Shown here: in pieces, positions 25,066-35,378 of the stretch
How positions within the stretch are numbered: position 1 is the first letter of the stretch
Layout of the letters: every line of letters starts with the position of its first letter
Assembly (NCBI RefSeq): GCF_022559625.1
Contig: NZ_CP042288.1
Span: 830,409-894,408, forward strand
Reading direction: 5' to 3'
From: Aquisalinus flavus
GTDB taxonomy: Bacteria > Pseudomonadota > Alphaproteobacteria > Caulobacterales > Parvularculaceae
DNA length: 64,000 nucleotides
The notes under the pieces: generated by a model
Databases searched by the model: none
Seen by the model: the letters and a program-made list of their open reading frames with translations, nothing else
Told to the model about the DNA's origin: nothing
Made by a program: the position numbers and the translations under genes

Positions 25066-25959
25066 TCAGGGGGTACCGGATTGCGGTTTATTCCGGGCCA
25101 GGCTGAGCATCGTGCATTCCTGTACCTTCAGCCCGGCTGGCAGTCTGGTCATGCTGTTGCCGCAGGCGGAATTGAGCTGTTCCTGCGTCAGGCCGGTGAC
25201 GGTGGACAAGTCAGCCCCGCTCAGATCGGCATTGGTGAAGATCGCGCCGGCCATGTCGGTCTCACGCAGGATCGCCCCGGTCATCAGCGCCTCGTCGAAG
25301 CGGGCCCTGCGGAAGCTGACCCGCTCGGCGACCAGGCCGATGAGGTCGGCGCGGTAGAACACGCTGCGCATCGCCATGGTATCGGTCAGCCGGGCATGGC
25401 GGAAGGAGGCACCGGAGAACTGGACGCCGGTCATGCTGGTGTCGCGGAAATCGGCGCTGTCGAAGATCGCCGACTGCATCAGCGAGCCGCCGAGATCGGC
25501 GCGCTCGAAAACGCTGCCGGAGAAGTCGCTGCCGCGCGCCGTCGTCTCCTTCAGGTCGGTCTGCACGAAGGTCGCCTGGCGAATGAAGGCGCTGTCGAGC
25601 ATCGAGCCATCCATGATGGAGTGGGAGAAGGTGCTGCGATCCAGCGTTGCGTTGACGAAGCTTGATTTCGGCATCAGTTGCCGGGAGAAGCGGCTGCCCG
25701 ACAGGTCGGCATTGAGGCCGGTGACAGGTGCCTGGTCGATTCTGCGGCCGGTGAGACTGTTCCAGACACCGGCAAGCCCGCGCCCCCTGGTGACACGGTT
25801 CAGTTCGACACTGCCGGTCACCACCGTATCGATGGTCGTGTCGAGAACGGTGCGGACCGGCTTCGGAAAGCGTTGCTGTTCCTGAAGACTGGCGTTGGCA
25901 TAGCTGTAGAGCATCGTGTTGAAGATGACGGCGACGGTCAGAATGACGATCTTGATCAT
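25066..25959 (-). CDS. Exported pentapeptide-repeat protein
   Basis: A 297-residue protein with a signal peptide (MIKIVILTVAVIF, cleavage near residue 23). From about residue 80 to 270 the A(D/N)Lxx pattern recurs in steps of five (ADLSGSRF, ADLGGSL, ADLSGADLS), which folds as a right-handed square beta helix. Cys occurs near the end (SACGNS, QECTML). Cytoplasmic relatives such as Qnr mimic DNA, but this one is exported, so an envelope or binding role is more likely. It stands alone between zur and nrdJ. Confidence 0.82.
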   Translation of the reverse strand: MIKIVILTVAVIFNTMLYSYANASLQEQQRFPKPVRTVLDTTIDTVVTGSVELNRVTRGRGLAGVWNSLTGRRIDQAPVTGLNADLSGSRFSRQLMPKSSFVNATLDRSTFSHSIMDGSMLDSAFIRQATFVQTDLKETTARGSDFSGSVFERADLGGSLMQSAIFDSADFRDTSMTGVQFSGASFRHARLTDTMAMRSVFYRADLIGLVAERVSFRRARFDEALMTGAILRETDMAGAIFTNADLSGADLSTVTGLTQEQLNSACGNSMTRLPAGLKVQECTMLSLARNKPQSGTP

Positions 25960-26182
25960 GGTCTGGCTCCAGGGGTGAATGTGCCCGTGGAGATTAGCGC
26001 CGCCGCGTATCCGATGTTTTAAACGGATCGTTAGGGTTTGCGAAAATTTCGACTAAACAGCGCCGCCATGTTTCGGCCATGATTGCCCAACCCCGGCGTG
26101 CAGCCGCTTTCAACGCCAGTGATTCCGGGGCATTCATTGGTAAGCGGATGGTTTGCGAAACCGGTAAACCTGCAAAGGTTAA

Positions 26183-26204
26183 AAGGCGCTCTTTCGAGCG
26201 CCTT
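26183..26204 (-). terminator. Intrinsic terminator of nrdJ
   Basis: AAGGCGCTC-TTTC-GAGCGCCTT is a perfect 9-bp stem with a tetraloop. On the reverse strand it is followed by CCTTTTAACC, a short T-run. It lies 41 bp after the nrdJ stop. Confidence 0.7.
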
Positions 26205-26244
26205 CCAGACCCTGAATTTTTCTCATCGGCCGCAACCATTGCGT

Positions 26245-29200
26245 CTACGAGCAGCCGGTTGACGAACCGCAGCTTTCGCATTTGAGGCAGGTGCCCGAGC
26301 GCACCAGCGTGAACTGGCCACAGTCCGGGCAGGCATCGCCTTCATAGCCCTTCACGATCGCGTCCTCGCGCTCGCCGCGCGGGGAGGACAGCTTGCCGGA
26401 CGGTACGGAGCCTTTCGCCGGCGATGAGCCGCGGACATTGGTCTGGCGCTCCTTGATCTCTTCGAGGCCGGTTTCGATGTCGCCAGGCTCGACGATCTCG
26501 GTGTCGTTCGCCCCGCGAGCGGATTTATCGCGGCCAGAGGCTTCCTGGCGCAGGCGGTCGAATTCGCCGCCACGCAGGACGACGAGATTGTCCATGCCCG
26601 ACGAGCGCGAGAAGCCCTTGGAGATGAGGCGAGAGGCTTCGGTCTGCACTTTCTCCTCATCGACCCCCTTGCCGAGGGAGTCGAACCCTTCCTCGTTCGG
26701 CGTGTGGGCGAGGTCGTCGCGGCCGAGATAGGAAATCGCCAGTTCGCGGAAGATATAATCGAGGATCGAGTTGGCGTTCTTGATCTTGTCATTGCCCTGG
26801 ACCGGGCCTGCCGGCTCGAACCGGGTGAATAGATAGGCGTCGACATACTCCTCCAGTGGGACGCCATATTGCAGGCCGAGGGATATGGCGATGGCGAAAT
26901 TGTTCATCAGTGAGCGGAAGGCAGCGCCTTCCTTGTGCATGTCGATGAAGATCTCGCCGAGCTCGCCATCGTCGAATTCACCCGTATGCAGATAGACCTT
27001 GTGGCCGCCGACAATGGCCTTCTGGATATATCCCTTGCGCCGGTCGGGCAGGCGCTTGCGGCCCGGCGCGCGCTCGACGATCTTCTCGACGATCCGTTCA
27101 GCGACGATGCGGGCCTTTTCGCCGGCGGGCGCATCTTCGAGCTCGTCCTCCATATCGTCGGCGGACAGAAGCGCGGAGGCGAGCGGCTGGGACAATTTCG
27201 AGCCGTCGCGGTAGAGCGCGATGGATTTCAGGCCGCGCGTCCACGCGGTGCGATAGGTGCGGGCGCAATCATCGACCGTGGCGTTGCCCGGCAGGTTCAC
27301 GGTCTTGGAAATGGCGCCGGAAATGAACGGCTGGACGGCGGCCATCATTTCGATATGGGCGGCGACAGAGAGGGCGCGGGTGCCAATGCGTCCACAGGGC
27401 GTGGCGCAGTCGAACACGGGCAGGTGCCCGGCCTTCAGGCCTGGTGCGCCTTCGAGGCACATGGTGCCGCAGCACCAAAGGTTTGCCTGGTGGATATCCT
27501 GGTCGGAGAAGCCGATATCGCGCAGCAATTGATAGCCGGACTTGAAAACATCATCGTCCTGCAGCCCGAGCGTGCCGCGGATGAAGGATTCGCCGAGCGT
27601 GTGGGCGTTGAAGACATAGGTGATGTCGAACGCGCCGGGCAGGGCGGGCTTCAGCGCGGCGATCTGCTTGTCGCCGAACCCTTCCGCGCGCAGATCATCG
27701 AATGAAATACCGGGCGCGCCTTCCAGCGTGCCCCGGCCGACGGCGTAGTTGCTGATCGCCTCGATCTCGTTCTCGCTATAGCCGAGTGTGGCGAGGGCGG
27801 ACGGGACGGCGCGGTTGATGATCTTGAAATGGCCGCCACCGGCGAGCTTCTTGAACTTGACCAGCGCAAAGTCGGGCTCGATGCCGGTCGTGTCGCAATC
27901 CATCACGAGGCCTATCGTGCCGGTCGGGGCGACGACCGAGACCTGTGCGTTGCGGAAGCCGTGCCTGCCGCCCAGCGCCAGCGCCTGGTGCCAGACATCG
28001 GCGAGCTTCAGGCCAAGGCCGGGGAAGGTCGTGCTCTCCGGCAGGGCGCGGGGCTTGTGGGTGACGCCTTCATACTCATGCACGGCGCCGGCGGCAGCGG
28101 CATGGTTGCGCATGACGCGCATCATCGCGTCGGAGTTTTCATGGTAGCGGGCGAACGGGCCCATATCGGCGGCAAGCTCGGCCGAAGTGCGATAGGCGGT
28201 ACCGGTCATCAGGGCACTGATCGCCCCGGCGACAGTGCGGCCTTCCGCGGAGTCATAGGCCAGGCCTGACGACATCAGCAAGCCGCCGAGATTGGCAAAG
28301 CCGAGCCCGAGTGTGCGATAGGCGTGGGAGAGCTTCGCCACCTCGCGGGTCGGATAGGCGGCCATCATGACGGAGATTTCCAGCGTGATCGTCCACAACC
28401 GGCAGGCATGGATGAAGCCATCTGTATCGAAGCCGCCATCGGCATTCAGGAATTTCTTCAAATTGATCGAGGCGAGGTTGCAGGCGGTGTTGTCGAGGAA
28501 CATATATTCAGAGCACGGATTGGAGCCCCTGATCTCGCCGCCCGCCGGGCAGGTATGCCATTCGTTGATGGTATCGTGGAATTGCAGGCCGGGATCGGCA
28601 CTCGCCCAGGCAGCCTCGCCGATCTTGCGCCACAGTTCGCGCGCCTTGACCGTGCGGTGGACGTCGCCGTCGGTGCGGCGGGTGAGGTTCCAGTCGCGGT
28701 TTTCCTCGACGGCGCTGATGAAGTCATTGGTGACACGGACCGAGTTGTTGGCGTTCTGGCCGAAGACGGAGCGATATCCTTCGCCATCCCAGTCGGTCGA
28801 ATACTGGTCGACGGTGATTTCCGTATAACCCTGGCTCGCCCACTGGATCGCGCGCTTGATCGCCGTGTCGGGCACACCATCGCGGCGGGCCGCTTTCACG
28901 GCAGCCTTCAGCGTCTCGTTCTTTTTCGGGTTGAACGGATCGGCGAGCTTGCCTTTCTCGCCTTCGACCTGGGTCGCCTTCAGGATCGCGTTGAAATGCC
29001 TCTGCAGCGCTTTCGAGCCGACGACGAGGGCGGCGACCTTTTGTTCCTCGCGCGATTTCCACTCGATGAAATCCTCGATATCCGGGTGGTCGATATCGAC
29101 GATCACCATCTTGGCGGCGCGGCGGGTGACGCCGCCGGACTTGATCGAGCCTGCGGAAACATCGCCCATCTTCAGGAAGGAGATGAGGCCGGAGGAGGTG

Positions 29201-29946
29201 CCGCCGCCGGACAGGGGCTCGCCAGTGCCGCGAATCGTCGAGAAGTTGGAGCCTGTGCCGGAGCCGAACTTGAACAGCCGCGCTTCGTCCCGCCACAGCG
29301 AGAGAATGCCGCCCTCGCCGACGAGGTCGTCCTTTACCGACTGGATGAAGCAGGCATGGGGCTGGGGCCGCTCATAGGCGGAGGTGGCGAGGCTGACCTC
29401 GCCGGACTGGTGGTCGGCATAGAAATGGCCCTGCGCCGGGCCGTCTATGCCATAGGCCCAGTGCAGGCCGGTATTGAACCATTGCGGCGAGTTCGGCGCG
29501 GCGATCTGGGCGGCGATCATGTGGCGCATCTCGTCGTAATAGGCGCGCGCGTCCTCTTCGGAGTCGAAGTAACCGCCTTTCCAGCCCCACCAGGCCCAGG
29601 CACCGGCCATGCGGTCGAAGACCTTCGTGGCGTCGGTCTCGGGGCCGTAGCGCCGGTCTTCGGGCAAGGCTTGCAGCGCCTTTGCGTCGGCGACATGGCG
29701 GGCGAGGAAGGAGGGAACGCCCGGTTCGTCGACCGGTTTCGTCGCAGCGGGGACGCCGGCCTTGCGCAGATATTTCTGGGCGAGGATGTCGACCGCCGTT
29801 TGCGACCAGGCTTCCGGTACGGTGATGCCGTCGAGCCGGTTGGTGCCGCCACCGTCGAGATTGCGCAACTCGCTGGAGGCCTCGCGAAAGGCCATGTCGC
29901 CATAGGCGCCTGAGGCTCGGGTGGTATAAAATCGGTCGATCTTCAT
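26245..29946 (-). CDS. nrdJ: Adenosylcobalamin-dependent ribonucleotide reductase, class II
   Basis: This 1233-residue enzyme reduces ribonucleotides to deoxyribonucleotides using adenosylcobalamin, so it needs no oxygen-dependent metal radical subunit. The barrel core is visible: [20 protein letters not shown] (about 234-253), [16 protein letters not shown] with an active-site Cys, and PTGTIG. Two Cys-rich groups at the end (CPDCGQF and [13 protein letters not shown]) are the shuttle thiols and probable zinc ribbon. A long region at about 1010-1200 before them is typical of the alphaproteobacterial form. The cell would need B12 uptake or synthesis. Confidence 0.95.
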   Translation of the reverse strand: MKIDRFYTTRASGAYGDMAFREASSELRNLDGGGTNRLDGITVPEAWSQTAVDILAQKYLRKAGVPAATKPVDEPGVPSFLARHVADAKALQALPEDRRYGPETDATKVFDRMAGAWAWWGWKGGYFDSEEDARAYYDEMRHMIAAQIAAPNSPQWFNTGLHWAYGIDGPAQGHFYADHQSGEVSLATSAYERPQPHACFIQSVKDDLVGEGGILSLWRDEARLFKFGSGTGSNFSTIRGTGEPLSGGGTSSGLISFLKMGDVSAGSIKSGGVTRRAAKMVIVDIDHPDIEDFIEWKSREEQKVAALVVGSKALQRHFNAILKATQVEGEKGKLADPFNPKKNETLKAAVKAARRDGVPDTAIKRAIQWASQGYTEITVDQYSTDWDGEGYRSVFGQNANNSVRVTNDFISAVEENRDWNLTRRTDGDVHRTVKARELWRKIGEAAWASADPGLQFHDTINEWHTCPAGGEIRGSNPCSEYMFLDNTACNLASINLKKFLNADGGFDTDGFIHACRLWTITLEISVMMAAYPTREVAKLSHAYRTLGLGFANLGGLLMSSGLAYDSAEGRTVAGAISALMTGTAYRTSAELAADMGPFARYHENSDAMMRVMRNHAAAAGAVHEYEGVTHKPRALPESTTFPGLGLKLADVWHQALALGGRHGFRNAQVSVVAPTGTIGLVMDCDTTGIEPDFALVKFKKLAGGGHFKIINRAVPSALATLGYSENEIEAISNYAVGRGTLEGAPGISFDDLRAEGFGDKQIAALKPALPGAFDITYVFNAHTLGESFIRGTLGLQDDDVFKSGYQLLRDIGFSDQDIHQANLWCCGTMCLEGAPGLKAGHLPVFDCATPCGRIGTRALSVAAHIEMMAAVQPFISGAISKTVNLPGNATVDDCARTYRTAWTRGLKSIALYRDGSKLSQPLASALLSADDMEDELEDAPAGEKARIVAERIVEKIVERAPGRKRLPDRRKGYIQKAIVGGHKVYLHTGEFDDGELGEIFIDMHKEGAAFRSLMNNFAIAISLGLQYGVPLEEYVDAYLFTRFEPAGPVQGNDKIKNANSILDYIFRELAISYLGRDDLAHTPNEEGFDSLGKGVDEEKVQTEASRLISKGFSRSSGMDNLVVLRGGEFDRLRQEASGRDKSARGANDTEIVEPGDIETGLEEIKERQTNVRGSSPAKGSVPSGKLSSPRGEREDAIVKGYEGDACPDCGQFTLVRSGTCLKCESCGSSTGCS

Positions 29947-30121
29947 GGAATTCGGTATCCTGCCGGTGCGGGCATAACTATAACACGGGAAATAATGTCA
30001 TTTTCAGGTGCTTCGTCCTGTTTTTCCACAGTGAATACGACGGTTTCAGGAACCGCAACGCTGTCCATACCATTTAGGTATCGAGCCCCTCCTTTTCATC
30101 CTGCCAGAACCGGATTCTCCC

Positions 30122-30922
30122 ATGATCGACTATCTCGTCCAGACCTTTACCGCCCCCGATGCGTGGGCGGCGCTCGCCGCCCTTATCGTCATGGAGGTGG
30201 TACTGGGGATCGACAACCTCATCTTCATCTCGATCCTCACCAACAAGCTGCCGGAGCACCAGCGCTCGTCAGCGCGGCGGATCGGCATCGCCGGGGCGCT
30301 GATCCTGCGTCTGCTGCTGCTCGGCACGATCGCCTTTATCGTGCAGCTGACGAGCCCGTTGTTCACCGTGTTCGATCACGGCTTCTCGGTCCGGGACCTG
30401 ATCCTGATCGCGGGCGGGCTGTTTCTGGTGTGGAAAGCGACGAAGGAGATTCACGGCCATATCGAGCCGGAGGCGGATGACCCAAGCCCGACGCGCCGGG
30501 GGAAAATGCCCAAGGGCACCGGGGTTGGCTTTGCCGCCGTCGTCACCCAGATCCTGATACTCGATGCTGTCTTTTCCATCGATTCGATCCTCACGGCGGT
30601 GGGGATGACCGACTATCTGCCGGTGATGTTCATCGCCGTGATCGTCGCGGTGATCGTGATGCTGATCGCCGCCGACCCGATGGCGGAGTTCATCCGCCGC
30701 CACCCGACCATTGTCATGCTGGCGCTCGGCTTCCTGCTGCTGATCGGCACGACGCTGATCGCGGAAGGCTTCGGCGCGCATCTGCCCAAGGGCTATATCT
30801 ATGCCGCGATGGCGTTCTCGGCCTTTGTCGAGGCGCTCAACATGATGGCCCGCAAAAGCCGGCGGCCAAAGTCGCATGCAGCACCCGGGTCAGCGTCCGA
30901 ACCGCCGTCTTCTGCGTCATAG
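30122..30922 (+). CDS. TerC family integral membrane protein
   Basis: A 266-residue protein with about seven spans. TerC hallmarks are [19 protein letters not shown] (about 21-39) and [16 protein letters not shown], each with an acidic residue within a span, thought to bind metal ions. Relatives take part in tellurite resistance or Mn export (Alx/MeeF type) during protein secretion. A hydrophilic, charged loop separates the two halves at about 115-135. It is divergent from nrdJ with a 175-bp gap that shows no obvious operator. Confidence 0.9.
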   Translation: MIDYLVQTFTAPDAWAALAALIVMEVVLGIDNLIFISILTNKLPEHQRSSARRIGIAGALILRLLLLGTIAFIVQLTSPLFTVFDHGFSVRDLILIAGGLFLVWKATKEIHGHIEPEADDPSPTRRGKMPKGTGVGFAAVVTQILILDAVFSIDSILTAVGMTDYLPVMFIAVIVAVIVMLIAADPMAEFIRRHPTIVMLALGFLLLIGTTLIAEGFGAHLPKGYIYAAMAFSAFVEALNMMARKSRRPKSHAAPGSASEPPSSAS

Positions 30923-31057
30923 GCCCGCCAAAAATGGCCATCTCGTCACTGGACGTGCCGGGCGCACTGCGCCATAGTCCCGCCAGAATCCCGGGCTATC
31001 CGTGCCCGTCAAAGACTCCGGGGCTGTCATGGCCCCATGACCTGTGAGCGAGACACG

Positions 31058-31516
31058 ATGCTGAAACGTATTTTTGCCTGGTGGGACAGCGCCACGATCG
31101 GACTTTCCTTCACCATGTGGCGCACCGGCGCCAAGCTGATCGGCGATGACGCCCAGGGCAACAAATATTACGAAGCCGCAGGCAAGCATGACTATGCCGA
31201 CGGGCGCACACGCCGCTGGGTCGTCTATCACGGCGTGGCCGAGGCCTCGCGCGTGCCGACCGAATGGCATGGCTGGCTGCATCACACGGTCGATGTCCCG
31301 CCGACCAAGGAACACTATGTGCCCAAGCCATGGGAAAAGGCGCATTTGCCCAACATGACCGGCACGCCGCTCGCCTATCACCCGGCCGGGTCGCTTTATC
31401 TTGCCGGCAAGGGCGAGGAGCCATGGCAGGATTACCAGCCATGGACGCCCGAGGGTATCGAGGGCGAACTGGACTCGAAAGACGTCAAGCGGATCGAAGG
31501 GTCCGTCGCGAGTTAG
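31058..31516 (+). CDS. NDUFA12 family protein (complex I accessory)
   Basis: A 152-residue relative of mitochondrial NDUFA12/B17.2, found in alphaproteobacterial complex I. Seen are the opening FAWWDSATIGLSFTM, the GNKYYE motif, RRWVVYHG, and the EWHGWLHH segment that marks the family. It is thought to stabilise the peripheral arm of NADH:quinone oxidoreductase. It starts eight bases before DUF2155 and near aat, the arrangement known from alphaproteobacteria. The start at 31058 matches the conserved beginning; an ATG seven codons earlier is possible. Confidence 0.93.
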   Translation: MLKRIFAWWDSATIGLSFTMWRTGAKLIGDDAQGNKYYEAAGKHDYADGRTRRWVVYHGVAEASRVPTEWHGWLHHTVDVPPTKEHYVPKPWEKAHLPNMTGTPLAYHPAGSLYLAGKGEEPWQDYQPWTPEGIEGELDSKDVKRIEGSVAS

Positions 31517-31524
31517 GGACTTTC

Positions 31525-32271
31525 ATGAAGCGCCTGTTGCTGATCACTGCCTCCCTTGCCGCCGCCGGCGGTGTCGCCATGGCCTATGCCCAGCCGGACC
31601 GCGGGCAAAGGCCGGAGCAGCAATTTGGCTGGCAGAAGACACCGGAGAGCGTCGACCCGGAAAAGGCCGGCCGCCCCCTGACCGAGCTGGAGCGGCTGTC
31701 GCTGTCCGAATCCGGTCTCAGTTATGGCAGCGATACCTATGACGCGCGCTCGGACAACCCGCTGGAGCCGGTCTCCGTGACCCTGCGGGCGCTCGACAAG
31801 ATCACGGCGCGCTATACCGACCTGGTCATCGACATCGGTGCCGAAGCGAAATTCGGTACCCTCGCCATCGTGCCGCGCACCTGCGACAAGCGCCCGCCGG
31901 AGGAAGTGCCGGAAATTACCGCGTTTCTCGAGATCGCGGCGACGGATGATTTCGTCCGCCTGCCAACGAGTGACGGGACCGACGCGCTGAACCGCGACTA
32001 TGTCGAGGATGAGCCGCTGGTCGCCGGCGAGTCGAAAGTCGACAACACCGTTGCCCGTCCGGAGGATATCGACAACAGCATGGACCCGACGCAGGCAAGC
32101 TATCGCGATGTCGACGCGGTCGATGGCGGTATCACCACCGAGGACGATGACGGCGACAAGACGCTGTTCAACGGGTGGATGTTTGCCTCCAGCCCGGCGC
32201 TGAACGCGCTTGAGCATCCGGTCTATGACGTCTGGGTCGTCGACTGCAAGATGGTCGATCCGGCGATCTGA
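31525..32271 (+). CDS. DUF2155 family exported protein
   Basis: A 248-residue secreted protein with a signal peptide (hydrophobic 4-18, cleavage after AYAQ). DUF2155 lies at the C-terminus: ITARYTDLVIDIGAEAKFGTL, VPRTCDKRPPEE and FNGWMFASSPALNALEHPVYDVWVVDC, with two conserved Cys that could pair. The middle has an acidic, low-complexity insert (about 165-205, VEDEP...TEDDDGDK). The gene tracks with NDUFA12 and aat across alphaproteobacteria; function unknown. Its end overlaps the convergent aat gene by 49 bp. Confidence 0.85.
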   Translation: MKRLLLITASLAAAGGVAMAYAQPDRGQRPEQQFGWQKTPESVDPEKAGRPLTELERLSLSESGLSYGSDTYDARSDNPLEPVSVTLRALDKITARYTDLVIDIGAEAKFGTLAIVPRTCDKRPPEEVPEITAFLEIAATDDFVRLPTSDGTDALNRDYVEDEPLVAGESKVDNTVARPEDIDNSMDPTQASYRDVDAVDGGITTEDDDGDKTLFNGWMFASSPALNALEHPVYDVWVVDCKMVDPAI

Positions 32272-32894
32272 CGCGGCAGGGCGAAGAAATTGCCCCGTGT
32301 GCCGAGCGCTTCATCGAGCAAGCTCTGATACCGCGCCTTCGGGATTTCGCTGATCCCGAACTGGCCTAGATGGGGCGTGTAGAACTGTGTATCGAGCAGG
32401 GTGTAGCCGCCCGCCCTCAGCCTGCCGACGAGATGGACGAGGGCAATCTTCGAGGCATCGGTGACGCGGGAAAACATGCTCTCGCCGAAAAATGCGCCAT
32501 TGATCGACACGCCGTAAAGTCCGCCGACAAGCTCGCCGTCGAGCCAGGCCTCGACCGAATGGGCATGACCCTGGCGGTGGAGGGCGCAATAGGTCTCGAG
32601 GATACGCTCGTTGATCCAGGTCTCTTCGCGGCCCGTGGCCGGTGCGGCGCAGCCGATCATGGTCTCCCTGAAAGCCGTATCCACCCGGATGTCGACCCGG
32701 TCCTGACGCACGGCTTTCCTGAGAGATTTGGGGATGTGAAACTCGCCGATCCTGAGTACGCCACGATATTCGGGCAGCACCCAGAACACATCCGGATCGT
32801 CATGGGCCTCCGACATCGGGAAATAGCCGAGGGTGTAGGCCTTCAACAGGTCTTCGGTCGACAGGGCAGAGCCGCGGACAGAATCACTTTGCAT
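32223..32894 (-). CDS. aat: Leucyl/phenylalanyl-tRNA--protein transferase
   Basis: Aat adds Leu or Phe from aminoacyl-tRNA to proteins with N-terminal Lys or Arg, marking them for ClpS-ClpAP. The 223-residue frame has YTLGYFPMSE, FHIPKSLRKAVR, ETWINERILETYCALHRQGHAHSVEAW (abbreviated: WIN...HAHSVE) and GGLYGVSINGAFFGESMFSR, the family core. The first eight residues are variable. It converges with DUF2155, whose last 49 bp it overlaps. Confidence 0.94.
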   Translation of the reverse strand: MQSDSVRGSALSTEDLLKAYTLGYFPMSEAHDDPDVFWVLPEYRGVLRIGEFHIPKSLRKAVRQDRVDIRVDTAFRETMIGCAAPATGREETWINERILETYCALHRQGHAHSVEAWLDGELVGGLYGVSINGAFFGESMFSRVTDASKIALVHLVGRLRAGGYTLLDTQFYTPHLGQFGISEIPKARYQSLLDEALGTRGNFFALPRQIAGSTILQSTTQTS

Positions 32895-32933
32895 CAGCCG
32901 ATGGTATCACGATCTGCGCGCCGTTAAAGAGGC

Positions 32934-34436
32934 TTACTCCGCGACCGCTTCAGCCGTCTCCTGCTCCTCGGGTATCCGCGACAAGAGCCATTCGGCCTGG
33001 CTGCGATCGCGGCCGTCATAAGACCAGGCGGCCAGCGGCTCGAGAATGCGGCGCGCTTCTTCGTAATATTCCAGGTTGATCAGCATCTCGCCGACCAGCA
33101 TCGGGACCTCGAGACGGTTCGCGCTGGAATGCATTACCTGAATTGCCGCTTCCAGGGCTTCCGGCACGGCGCTTTCGCGGAAGGTCAGGGCGTATTCATA
33201 ATTGGCGCGGATGTTTTCCGGATCGGCTTCGCGCGCCTTGCGCAGCCATTCCCGCTTTTCGACGAAGGGCGCGGTCATTCCCTTGATGACCATGGCCATG
33301 CTGTTTTCGGGGTCGATGGCAAGGGCCCGGTCCGCGATTGCGTTCGCCTTGTCGCGATCTTCCTGCTCCAGCCTGAGGAAAGCCAGTTCCATCATGACGG
33401 CAATGTTTCCGGTCTGCTGGTCGAGCAGCTTTTCAAGGCGCGTTGCCAGCTCTTGCCTGTCCTCGTCATCGGCGACGAAAAAGCGCCGTCCGTAAAGGAA
33501 GTGATACTCCTCTTCCCAGCGGTCCAGCTGACGGGTTTGCATATCGACCTGGATATTGTCAGCCGTCAGATCATATTGCAGCACGAGCAGATTGTTCTTG
33601 TCGAGATAGGTATCGATGCGCTCGCCCATCTGTTCCATCGTCATGCCGAAGGAGTCCTCGAACCTGGCGTCATGGCCGACAATACCCGGGTTGATCGCCT
33701 TGATATAGGCATCGAGGCCCATGCGCCGTGTGTCGTCGGCCATCAGGTATTGCACGGCAAGCCAGCTTTGCGCGTAGTACATCGCGACATCATAACTGCT
33801 GGTGGAGCCGGTCTCGGGATTGGCTCGCCAGTCGCGCAGCGATGAGAAGACATAATCCCAAGGCAGTTTTTCGCCATAGACGAGCCAGACGCCGCGTTCC
33901 GAAATGGCACCGCCGAGGACCGCCAGGCCGTCCTTGTATTCGAATGACGAGTAATAGTCCGCAAGCCCCTCATTATACCACATCGGGAAATAGGATGGCC
34001 CGTTCATGTGGATGAAGTGGTGTACATATTCGTGCTTGATGAACTCACGGGCGCGGCGCTTGCCATCGCGGCGCTGGCCCTTGACGAAGGAACTTGAATA
34101 GTCCTTTTCCGCATTCACGGCGAAGATAGGCATCTCGATCCGGCTGGTGAAGACGCCGCCGACATTGTTGGCCGGGAACAACTCCTTGAACGAACGTTCG
34201 TCGCGCATGACATAGACCGGCACGTTGACCGGTTCGCGCTCTGGCAGATGGTTCGCATAGATATAGCCGAGGAAGATGCGAAAGCGCTCCAGCTCCAGCG
34301 CCATGTCCTGCAAGGTGTCGAGGCTGGCATCGCCGCGCACGGTAAAGTTTTCCGTTTTGACCTCGTGCCATTTGGCCAATGCCGGGCCGGTCATCACCAA
34401 CAGGGCGCAAAAGGCCGCAACCAGGTTTCTGAACAT
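32934..34436 (-). CDS. Exported zinc metallopeptidase-like protein with TPR tail
   Basis: A 500-residue protein with a signal peptide (2-22, cleavage after ALAK). A gluzincin site is readable: HEYVHHF (about 152-158) as HExxH, then NEGLADYY 22 residues later giving the third ligand Glu. The second half, about 310-490, is helical with TPR character (ALAIDPENSMAM, READPENIRANYEYAL). The ATG at 34436 has GGAGCGAGGAA before it; an upstream extension of 17 codons looks non-coding. Peptidase activity in the periplasm is inferred from the motif; substrate unknown. Confidence 0.78.
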   Translation of the reverse strand: MFRNLVAAFCALLVMTGPALAKWHEVKTENFTVRGDASLDTLQDMALELERFRIFLGYIYANHLPEREPVNVPVYVMRDERSFKELFPANNVGGVFTSRIEMPIFAVNAEKDYSSSFVKGQRRDGKRRAREFIKHEYVHHFIHMNGPSYFPMWYNEGLADYYSSFEYKDGLAVLGGAISERGVWLVYGEKLPWDYVFSSLRDWRANPETGSTSSYDVAMYYAQSWLAVQYLMADDTRRMGLDAYIKAINPGIVGHDARFEDSFGMTMEQMGERIDTYLDKNNLLVLQYDLTADNIQVDMQTRQLDRWEEEYHFLYGRRFFVADDEDRQELATRLEKLLDQQTGNIAVMMELAFLRLEQEDRDKANAIADRALAIDPENSMAMVIKGMTAPFVEKREWLRKAREADPENIRANYEYALTFRESAVPEALEAAIQVMHSSANRLEVPMLVGEMLINLEYYEEARRILEPLAAWSYDGRDRSQAEWLLSRIPEEQETAEAVAE

Positions 34437-34513
34437 AGTTCCTCGCTCCACTTCAGGTAGTAAAACGGGTTCTGTCGGCCTTGGCAAGAGTGAGCGGAAT
34501 TACCCGGGGAGCA

Positions 34514-35368
34514 TCACCGGAACAACATCAGGGGCACCTTGCAGTCGCGGATCATGTGGGTCGTGGTCGAGCCGATGATCATGGTGCGGATGCGCGAATG
34601 GCCATAGGCGCCGATGACGAGGAGGTCGTATTTGCCTTCTTCAACGGTCGCGGCGATGACCGCCTCCGGCTGGCCCGGCTTGATTGTGGACTCAACGCTG
34701 AAACCGGCATCCTTAAGCAGGGTGGCGGCACCATCGAGCTGGCGGCTGGTTTCGGTTTTCGGCTCGCCGACGGTGAGCAGGGATATGTGCGTGTCCTGCA
34801 ACAGCTTGCTGGCGGCGAGGTGCTCGACGGCTTTCATCACGCTCTTGCCGCCATCGAAGGCGATCAGTACACGGTTGACAGGCTTGAAGGCGCGGGAAGC
34901 GACGAGGACGGGCTTCTTCGTCGCACGGACCACGCGTTCGAGGTTTGAGCCGATATGGCCCTTGTCGAAATCGGCGGCCTCGCCGCGCTTGCCGATGACG
35001 ATGAGATCGGTTTCGTCTTCGATCTCGTGGACACTTTCGACCACGCCGCCATGGCGCAGATGGGTCTCGACCTTCTCGATGCCTGCGTCCTCGAGGTGTT
35101 TACGGGCATCGTCGAGAATGGCGCGGCCACGGACCTTGGCGAGCTTTGCGCTCTGGGCGTCATGATCGGATAGTTCCTTGAGCAGGGCCGAACGGGCGCC
35201 GAGGCCGATCTGGCCGGAGAGGTTCTGGGTCGAGCTCGACAGGTGACGGCGGCCGAGGACGTGCAGGATTTCGATAGACCGGTCGGTGCGGCCCGCGACC
35301 CAGGCGGCATGGTCGCAAACGCTGTGCGAATAGACCGATCCATCGATCAGGGCGGTGATTTTTCTCAT
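34514..35368 (-). CDS. Universal stress protein, tandem domains
   Basis: A 284-residue protein of two UspA domains. The first (about 1-140) begins MRKITALIDGS and has a looser nucleotide loop (IGKRGEAADFDKGHIGSN). The second keeps the ATP-binding motif GAYGHSRIRTMIIGSTT near the C-terminus. Start at 35368 follows AGGGAGACAAG. It lies 10 bp after the SulP transporter gene on the same strand; SulP-Usp pairs are common, and the Usp may sense energy state for the transporter, which is an inference. Confidence 0.88.
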   Translation of the reverse strand: MRKITALIDGSVYSHSVCDHAAWVAGRTDRSIEILHVLGRRHLSSSTQNLSGQIGLGARSALLKELSDHDAQSAKLAKVRGRAILDDARKHLEDAGIEKVETHLRHGGVVESVHEIEDETDLIVIGKRGEAADFDKGHIGSNLERVVRATKKPVLVASRAFKPVNRVLIAFDGGKSVMKAVEHLAASKLLQDTHISLLTVGEPKTETSRQLDGAATLLKDAGFSVESTIKPGQPEAVIAATVEEGKYDLLVIGAYGHSRIRTMIIGSTTTHMIRDCKVPLMLFR

Positions 35369-35378
35369 TCTTGTCTCC

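Noticed and set aside
25994-26281. 95-codon reverse frame between nrdJ and the pentapeptide gene
   Set aside because: It overlaps the nrdJ end and contains its terminator; no ribosome site and unlikely composition.
28324-29913. Long open frame antisense to nrdJ (529 codons)
   Set aside because: It mirrors the third-codon GC bias of nrdJ, has no family pattern, and lies wholly inside a certain gene.
30022-30030. TTTTCCACA upstream of nrdJ as a DnaA box
   Set aside because: Single imperfect match in a GC-rich genome; no second box or NrdR site nearby.
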